Source: Hofstenia miamia (Eukaryota > Xenacoelomorpha > Acoela). Taken from it: 64,000 nt of DNA. Shown here in pieces: positions 57,063 to 64,000 of the stretch; position 1 is the first letter of the stretch; each line of letters begins with the position of its first letter. The stretch is taken from NCBI GenBank assembly GCA_004352715.1, contig SCFE01000021.1:1882271-1946270 (forward strand). The letters run 5' to 3'. The position numbers were made by a program, and so were the translations under genes. The notes beneath the pieces are model-generated. The model was not told where the DNA came from, made no database searches, and saw nothing but the letters and a program-made list of their open reading frames with translations.

Positions 57063-60000
57063 TTAATTTTTGGATAACAGTTGAAGGGCGGGCCTAGACA
57101 TGATATTTTGAGTGGCCATTATCATCTTCGTAGCTAATTCACCATCCCACATTTGGACTTCAGCATATTGTGGCTCTTGCATAATCTGCATGAGTACTTC
57201 TCATTGGGTGACTACTTCATCTTTTAATCGCAGAAATTTAATTGTTGGCATCCTGTTACTGACAGGGCAATTTCTTCTTAGATTATTTAACCGTCTCGTA
57301 AAAGTATTGTAAAATCGTTCATACAGTTGAAGACCCTTTAGGGCAATCATCAGCATCATCATCACGTCAGTATCAGATGTGTGTGCGTCTTCTGCACTAA
57401 TCTCAGTATCTGGGTAGAAGTGTATAAACACCTGTCTCAAGGATCCCATCATAGTTGCATGATTGATAAACAGTGAACAGTATTCCTGAACTTGACTGAG
57501 TGTCATCTGCTCAGGGTCGGAAACATTAGCTCTAATCATTGTGATGATCTCTATCCTTTTTGTGACATCGTAATACCAAGTGATGGTTTTGACATTGTTA
57601 ACCCACATTAAATCACCAGCTGCCTGGAAAAGAATCAGCACATGAGGCTGTAGTGTGGCGATTTTGTCATGTATCACTTGCAGTTGCATATGTACTGGTA
57701 ATCCACATGTAAAGATGTCTGATATGGTAAGCTTGCCATTTAGGGTTTCCTCCCACAATAAGTTTTTCCTTTACAACTTTATACTTGCCCATTTGGTTGG
57801 CTTTGAGTGCTTCCTGTTTGCTATTCATGAAATTAACCTTGTTGGGTAAGTGAGCTGTGACCTTCTTTTTTGGTTTTCTTACTTTCCATTTAGGTTGTAT
57901 CAAAGGTGTCTCAATAGTAGGTGGTGGGATGCATAAGAGGTTCAAGGTTGTTATCTTCTTTTGCATATCACTAAAGCTTGCAGGGGAGGCCAGGGTAGCT
58001 GTCCTGATTGTTACTGGATAGTTGATTTGTGCATCCTTTATCATATCCCAAAATTTTCCTCAGAGTCCTCTCTGTTGTAGGCATTTGATCTGTTGATTGG
58101 AGATTCGTGCATGGGAAGTGGTGCATTCTATGTCCAGAGCTACGTGTTGCCCCAGGGATTGCAGAATGACCAACTCCTCCTTGGTGAACATCTCCGTAGG
58201 CACCATTTCATCAAGGAAAGAACATCTTTGTTGCAACTATCAACCAAGACTCTCTGTTGTACAGAAAGCTCATTGAGAAACTCACTAGGGTCATGCTCGA
58301 CCATTAGTATATGTTCATCCTCAGTTACAGACCATTGTGGCGTCAGCTTGGGAGAGATAACATTTCTGTCGAATTTCTCCAAATTCACTTTTTCAATTAA
58401 CTCACAGATGTGGGGTGACATTTGTAACACAGAAGATGACAATAATTCCTCCTCCCTGTAGAATTGCTCTGGTGTCCACATCACCTCATCAAAAATGGTG
58501 ATGGGAATAATCTTGCCATCTTTGCTGACATGCAGAGCTGACTCAATAAATTGGCTGTAACCACATTCAGGATATTTCATTTGCTGCAGGCAAAATAGAG
58601 CTTCAGTCTTTCCATGGATGTTGTGTCTGATGATCTGATCCAGGAATCTATGCATTGAACCTGGCAATCTTTCTACAAAGCGTCTCATACTCATGGGAGC
58701 ATTATCTGAATCAAAAATCGCGAATTTAGTCTCTGCTGTGGCGTCCCACATATATTTCTTAATTGTGTTGGAAAAAATATTTATGTCATATGGACAAATA
58801 CCCAGTCAATTGCTGGTTAACATGATCAACATCTTGCCTGTAACACTATTCGCCCCACCAGTCGGGCATAATATTTTTTGAATTTGCCCCCGCCTGATAT
58901 TCAGGGCCACTTGAAGGTCCCATAGTTGTGGAAAAGGCTGCCTCAAGCATGATCTCATGCACATGATGTCTGCATGCTAGGTGAAGGACATTCCTGCCCA
59001 GGCACTGTTCAAATAGTGTGCATGCACCATTTATTCTACCAGTATTGCTGGATGTAGTGTCAAAACTGAGAGCTACGATGCTGTCAGCAATACCCCCAAT
59101 CAGACACTGTGTCCATCAGTGCATCAGCTATAGCTTTTCCACTCCTTGAAGACAGTTTAGGAACATAGAGTAGCTGTTCAGTACCAGATCCAGACACAAT
59201 GATTGGCAGGCAATCAACTTTTCTATCTCCAGTGAGATCCTGCATAAGCTTTCCATCCGAAGTCTGCTTTCAGATCAGACCATATGGTTTGAATCTCACG
59301 TAACATCTGTTCACTCTGCGCAAACACAAAGCTTACACGCATGTCAGTTACTGTTATTAGCGACGGAGTGTTGGGGTCCGTCACCTCTAAGGTTTGTGAC
59401 TGAAGCATAACATCAATGATCAATTTCTGGTCGACAGCTAGACAGTGTGATGGTACCTGCTGACACAAAAGTAGATCTGTATATATGAGCCTGGTGATAG
59501 GGAGATGGCTCATTGAGTGTGATGATATAGGAAGATAGTCTTCTTTAGATAATATCAGAAAGTTTTCCATGCGAAAGTGTAAGTTCTTGATGGGCTCTGG
59601 TACTGTAGTCTCATGCTCACCTCTGACTATCATTATGAGGCATATGCCCTCGACTTTCGCTATGTGGTATGCTATCTCAATCTGCTCCATTATATCATCC
59701 ATCTGTATCTCTGTTGTTCGTAGAAAATAGATAAATAAAAGATTCTGAAAATCAATATTGACGCACTCAAAGCTGTTGATTATTTTACCGCTATTTAAAA
59801 ACTGGCACAAGTTATAAATATTAAAGTCATCATCAAAGAAAGTGTGAACAGTACTATGCCAGTACAGGCAACTCAGGCTTTCCATCATTTTGGAGTCGTA
59901 GGCGATGATGGTGTTAATTTTCAGGTGACGGGAAGCATCTATGACGAATGGAATGACATCTATAGAGCTTTCATTTTGTGGCTGTTGTATGTGCAACAAA

Positions 60001-60543
60001 GCTGATCTTTCATCTCATCAGAGATGTTGTCACGTATTATGGCTGTAGCTTTCCTTGTGCCAATGTAATATGGGTGAAGGGTCTCATCACCAACTCTGGA
60101 GATTTTTCTGAGATCTAACAGTAGAAGTTGCAGTGGAAGAGGTCGAGGGGGCTATCAAGTCACTCATTTGGGGGGTATTTACAATTTGCAAAGCACTAAA
60201 AGGTACTCTAGAATTATAAGTTTTTAATGTAGGTGTGGCCAGCTCCTCCTCGCACACGTGGGGAAACGTGTCTCTCCACGTAGGGGCGAGATGTGGAGGG
60301 CGTCATCATGGATGCTGTCTCCTCTCCGAGTCGTGGAGCTACATGTTGCCCACACGGAATCAGACTCTCCTCAGCACCATCATTGCGTCCTCTTTTCCTT
60401 GTGCGTGCCTCAGCAAGCAGAGATACGTGTCTCTCGCGCCTAGATGAGGCATCTCGGCTAGGTCTGCTACCTTCCATCCTCCTTCTCACTTGGTGGCGGG
60501 ATGGTGGAGCTGGCAACTCTCGTTTTCGACTTGGGGTGTTCAT
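57063..60543 (-). pseudogene. ORF3 of unit C, with inserted transposase fragment
   Basis: Starts at ATG 60543, 77 bp inside pol. The Arg-rich N-terminus is open for about 100 codons. The next block is open at 59999-59223, and further open blocks are 58751-58140 and 57758-57201. The 3' part lacks the frameshift of A and B (it reads 'FYPDTEISAEDAHTSDTDV'). A TGA near 57201 precedes the conserved end at 57063. Between about 58886 and 59250, unit A/B sequence is replaced by a fragment of another transposase. One G fewer at the P-loop-like site shifts the frame. Confidence 0.6.
58886..59250 (-). mobile_element. Fragment of a DNA-transposon-like protein inside ORF3
   Basis: On the minus strand, after one frameshift, it reads 'LPIIVSGSGTEQLLYVPKLS', 'IVALSFDTTSSNTG', 'GACTLFEQ' and 'LACRHHVHEIML'. 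An acidic strand (S-F-D-T) followed by a CxxH-type 'CRHH' is familiar from an RNase H-fold transposase-like family common in invertebrate genomes; I cannot name the superfamily with confidence. No terminal repeats or target duplication are seen, and about 380 bp of ORF3 is missing opposite it, so it replaced rather than simply entered the sequence. Confidence 0.55.
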
Positions 60544-63500
60544 TCCTAAATGGAGTTATAAGATTTAAATGCCAAATGCTGGGATCATAAGTGTGAGTAG
60601 TTCTCGCCCTTCTTTGGGGGAGCGTACATGTTTCTAAATTGTCAGAAGTAATATTATCATAAGTGTAGTCAGTGTCGGAAAATTCATCCTCTGAAAAACT
60701 AGTTAGATTATCGTATTTTTCATATACATTGACACCATTATCTACTAACTTAAATTCGTTGTTATCATCTATTATAACATGCTCTATATCTTTTATAGCT
60801 CGTTTGAGCCTTTGAAAATGTACCGTTTTACCATTGTTTAAAGTATAGGTGTTATGGTCAAGCACTTTTTCTATCATAAAAGGACCTTGCCAATCATTTG
60901 CAAGTTTATGTACTTGATTACTATCTGTTGTAATCCAAGGAAGATAGGCAAAAACTTGGTCGCCACGTTTATGCGGCTCACCATATATCTTCTTATTAAA
61001 GGTTTTCTTCTGCCTTATACTGGACTGATTTGTGTTATGACAGATTGTCAGGTGAATTTGTTGCATATCATGAATTAGTCTATTCACATAACTTTCCACG
61101 CTGTTTTCTGCGTACTTTGGGAACATCATTGCTAAGGACGTGGTAGCCTCATGACCGAACATGGCTTTGAAGGGGCTCATGCTGGTGGTTGTATGAACTG
61201 ATGTGTTGTAAAAGTACTCAACGCATTCAATAATTCGCCTCCATTGCTTTCCTGCTGCCCATGATAAGGCTACCTGAATTAATTTTATAAGGGTTCGGTT
61301 TAATCACTCCACCAATCCGTTCACTTGGTGGTGATAGGCGGTGGTCAATTTGTGGACCACTTCTAGTTCCTTCATTAAAGCGCGCAAAAGATTACTTTCG
61401 AACTGAGGACCTCTATCAGAAACTAATTTTCACATTGGACCATACTTCAAGATCCATTCTTTAATTATCTTATCAGCAACCTTCTCTGCCATTGTGCTAC
61501 TTAAAGGAATTATTCAGGCGAATTTGGTAAAATGGTAAACCATTACAAGTATATACTGGAAACCCTCATCATCCTTTGATAATTGTTCGAGGTCAATATG
61601 CACCAACTTGTTAGGGCTCTCTGCCAACTGTGATTCAAGTTAAGCTCTTTGTTGAGGAAAATGATTTATGTTGTTGAGTAAGCACCTTTTGCATTTGTCA
61701 ATGACATCCGTAATGGTAGCTCTTATTCCAGTGGTGACGTATCGGGAGTTGAAGGTTTTCTCAGTTTGGAGGATGCCCAGGTGACCCCTTTCATGGACTC
61801 TACGTACTAGGTCCCTCTTAAAATACTCGGGAATAGCAAGTTGATTGTTGTGCTTGCTCTTAGTGTACAATAAACCATTATCATTTAGGTGCCAATTATA
61901 AAGGTTGAAATACTGATTTACTTCCAGAGATGTGGGGAAGTACGGATCCTTCATCCTTTTCATAATCTGGTCCAAAATCCAGTCATGATGTTGATAGCGA
62001 ATTATTTCTTCCTCAGAAATCTCCTCTCTCACAAGTATGGCAAGGATGGGTTTTCCATTTCAATCAGCATTAATCTCAGGTATCAATTGATACTCAGTAT
62101 GGGGGATAAAGGAGAAAGGAACCTTTTCCCCATTTGGTTTCTTGAGATCTCTCTCGTAACTTGGTAATGCAGTCCAATAGTCAGCATTCAGATGGAGCCT
62201 GCCGGGGTGGTGCCTGATTGTGAATGAAAAGTCATTTAAGTATTCTATCCAATGAGCGACTATGTTTGATTTGTCACCACTAAATTTTTTCAGCCAGGCA
62301 AGAGCGCTATTGTCTGTCCTCACAATGAACTTGCATCCTAGTATGAAATATTGAAATTTTTTCAGTGATTCAACTAAAGTAAGCATTTCGCACTTTGTTG
62401 CGCCATAATTTCTTTCCAAGGCCCTAAGTTTCCAACTAAAATACTAGACGGGACTCTCAACTCCATTGATGTCTTGGCTCAATATCCCACTTATAGCTAC
62501 AGTACTTGCGTCAAAGTCAACTATAAAATCCTTTGTGTAATCAGGAGTATTCAATGATGGTATCTTTTTGAGCTCAGCCTTGATGCCTTCCAGAGCTTCT
62601 TGCTCCTGCCACGTCCACTTAAATTCCACAGATTTTTTCAATAGATTTGAGATAGTTTTTGTTTTCTTGGCTAGGTCCAGGAGAAACATTCCATAATAGT
62701 TAAGGAAGCCCATCAATCACTGTACATCTCAGCGGCTTTGTGGCATTTCAATCTTTTCCAAGAAGTCTTTAGCGTTATTCTTTATAGAGATCTTCCCTGG
62801 CTCAATGACTTGACCAAGAAAAATTACCTTCATCTTGGCTAATGAGCACTTTCAATCCTGCTCTCTGTAACAGATCTAATGTATGACCAAGCTTAGTTAG
62901 ATGTTCCTCAAAAGTGTTGCTGGTGACCAAAATATCATTGATGTAAGCCGATATGCCTGGTTTGAGAAGGTTTGCATCATCTTTGAGCACCTTGGTTACA
63001 TAGTGCTGAAAGGTAGCTGGCGCATTACATAGACCAAAGGCCATATACTTCCACTCATACAGACCATAAGGGGTAATGAAGGCTGTCTTAGGGATGTTGG
63101 AAGGGCGCATCAGTACCTGCCAGTAAGCTTTGCACAAATCGAGGCAGGAGAAGAATTTATATTTGCTGGCGTCATATAAGAGGTCTTTGATCCTCAGTAA
63201 TGGATACGCATCCTTAATTGTTATGTCATTAAGCTTTCTGAAGTCAATGCACAGCCGATATTTCTCACCTTGTTGAATGAACACGGTAGGAGCAGCGTAG
63301 GGGCTATTGCTTCCCTGTATGATACCACTTTCAATTAAATTGCTGAGGATCTTTTCGTACTCTGGTTTTAAATTTTCAGGAACATGGCACACTGGTAGTC
63401 TGATTGGTCTATCGTTCTTCAATTCAATAGTGTGTTCCTCGCCTACTGCCTGGCCAACGCTAATTGTCCCGTAATTAAACACGTCGTGTTTACTATGAAG

Positions 63501-64000
63501 TAAAGAGAGTAACGATTTTCTTTCTCTCTGGTTAAGATGAGGATGGGAGTTGTTGGTAACTGCCGGTACCTTAATCGGACTTACTGGCTCTCCCAGATCA
63601 TGAACTGCAGTGCATATTGGTAAGCATGTGACAGGGATGTTTTCAACTTTGACTGGCACTCCTACTAGCTGCAATTGAGAAACTCCAATCTTAACAGGAA
63701 AATTGGCTCTGTTTAAAACAGTAACATGCATTTTGCCATTTGTCACTTTACACAAGTCATGCGAAAAAGAAATTCTGTGCACATACTTGCCTCTCTGTCC
63801 TGAAATCATAACATCTCCATTAATGTCATCTTCAGAGGATATGGCAACTCCAATGCTTTGGTTCAATTGAAATGGGTTCTTTTAAATTAAAGATGACTTC
63901 TCTCTCAGGAATAGTAGCCAGTTGAGTAGCTCCCTGGTCTTTGATAGTGATTGTATTATTTTTAAAATCAATTACACATGAGTTTCTTTCCAGGAAATCA
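60467..64000 (-). pseudogene. pol of unit C, from protease (cut by window end) to integrase
   Basis: Protease is cut at the window edge within the 'GNDFLERN' strand. RT at about 63650-62800 has intact 'LCIDFRKLNDITIKDAYPLL' and 'FGLCNAPATFQHY', but the active site is Y-I-N-D. RNase H at 62716-62060 contains the 'TDNSALAWL' strand. Integrase zinc finger at 62032-61640. The core keeps its first Asp ('VHIDLEQL', near 61600), unlike A and B, but has stops nearby. The C-terminus with GPF motif is open from 61180 to 60467. Each unit therefore keeps different catalytic residues. Confidence 0.8.

Larger units (their letters stand above)
56681..64000 (-). mobile_element. Ty3/Gypsy-type LTR retrotransposon, unit C (cut by window end)
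   Basis: It starts at the shared LTR (57046-56681) and runs through ORF3, integrase, RNase H, RT and part of the protease, which is cut at 64000. Its ORF3 lacks the A/B frameshift near the 3' end but carries a foreign transposase fragment. Confidence 0.85.

Overview
This is animal (metazoan) nuclear DNA from an AT-rich, transposon-crowded genome assembled as draft scaffolds. The evidence is spliced protein-coding genes with GT-AG introns (several only 40-65 bp), a PIG-S (GPI transamidase) first exon, a complete RING/TRAF-finger gene, and remnants of nearly every class of animal mobile element. I cannot name the species. CG sites shared by repeat copies repeatedly read TG in one copy and CA in another, which points to CpG methylation of repeats in the germ line.

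Layout. 1-8 kb: AT-rich DNA, two copies of a LINE 3' end either side of a 1,000-N gap, an unrecognised conserved-looking plus-strand exon (4421-4870) and the first exon of PIGS (minus). 8.1-13.8 kb: a complete four-exon minus-strand gene for a 254-residue RING plus TRAF-type zinc-finger protein, with LINE pieces in its 4-kb last intron. 13.8-23 kb: hAT-like repeats with 'gtctcg' terminal motifs, nested LINEs and a small MITE. 23.4-26.5 kb: a 3,025-bp MULE DNA transposon with 16-bp-repeat terminal inverted repeats, a 9-bp target duplication and a five-exon FLYWCH/MULE transposase. 26.6-29.4 kb: a decayed Polinton-type family B DNA polymerase. 29.5-31.6 kb: a MITE and an uninterrupted hAT transposase. 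32.5-35.8 kb: two 1,000-N gaps, tRNA-like units and repeats. 36.1-36.5 kb: a minisatellite and a CRE/CCAAT cluster.

36.5 kb to the end: a head-to-tail array of three Ty3/Gypsy-type LTR retrotransposons on the minus strand (units A, B, C) sharing single 366-367-bp LTRs (LTR-A-LTR-B-LTR-C...). Each unit reads 5'UTR, gag, protease-RT-RNase H-integrase, then a third ORF of about 1,160 codons in the env position. That ORF overlaps the end of pol by about 77 bp and stops 8 bp before the polypurine tract. I do not recognise it and see no clear envelope features. All three units are broken by stops, frameshifts, catalytic changes and patches of foreign sequence. This third ORF is the best candidate here for something undescribed.

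Many direct repeats that end at a single N are probably assembly artefacts (haplotype or contig overlaps) and should not be counted as biology without reads.
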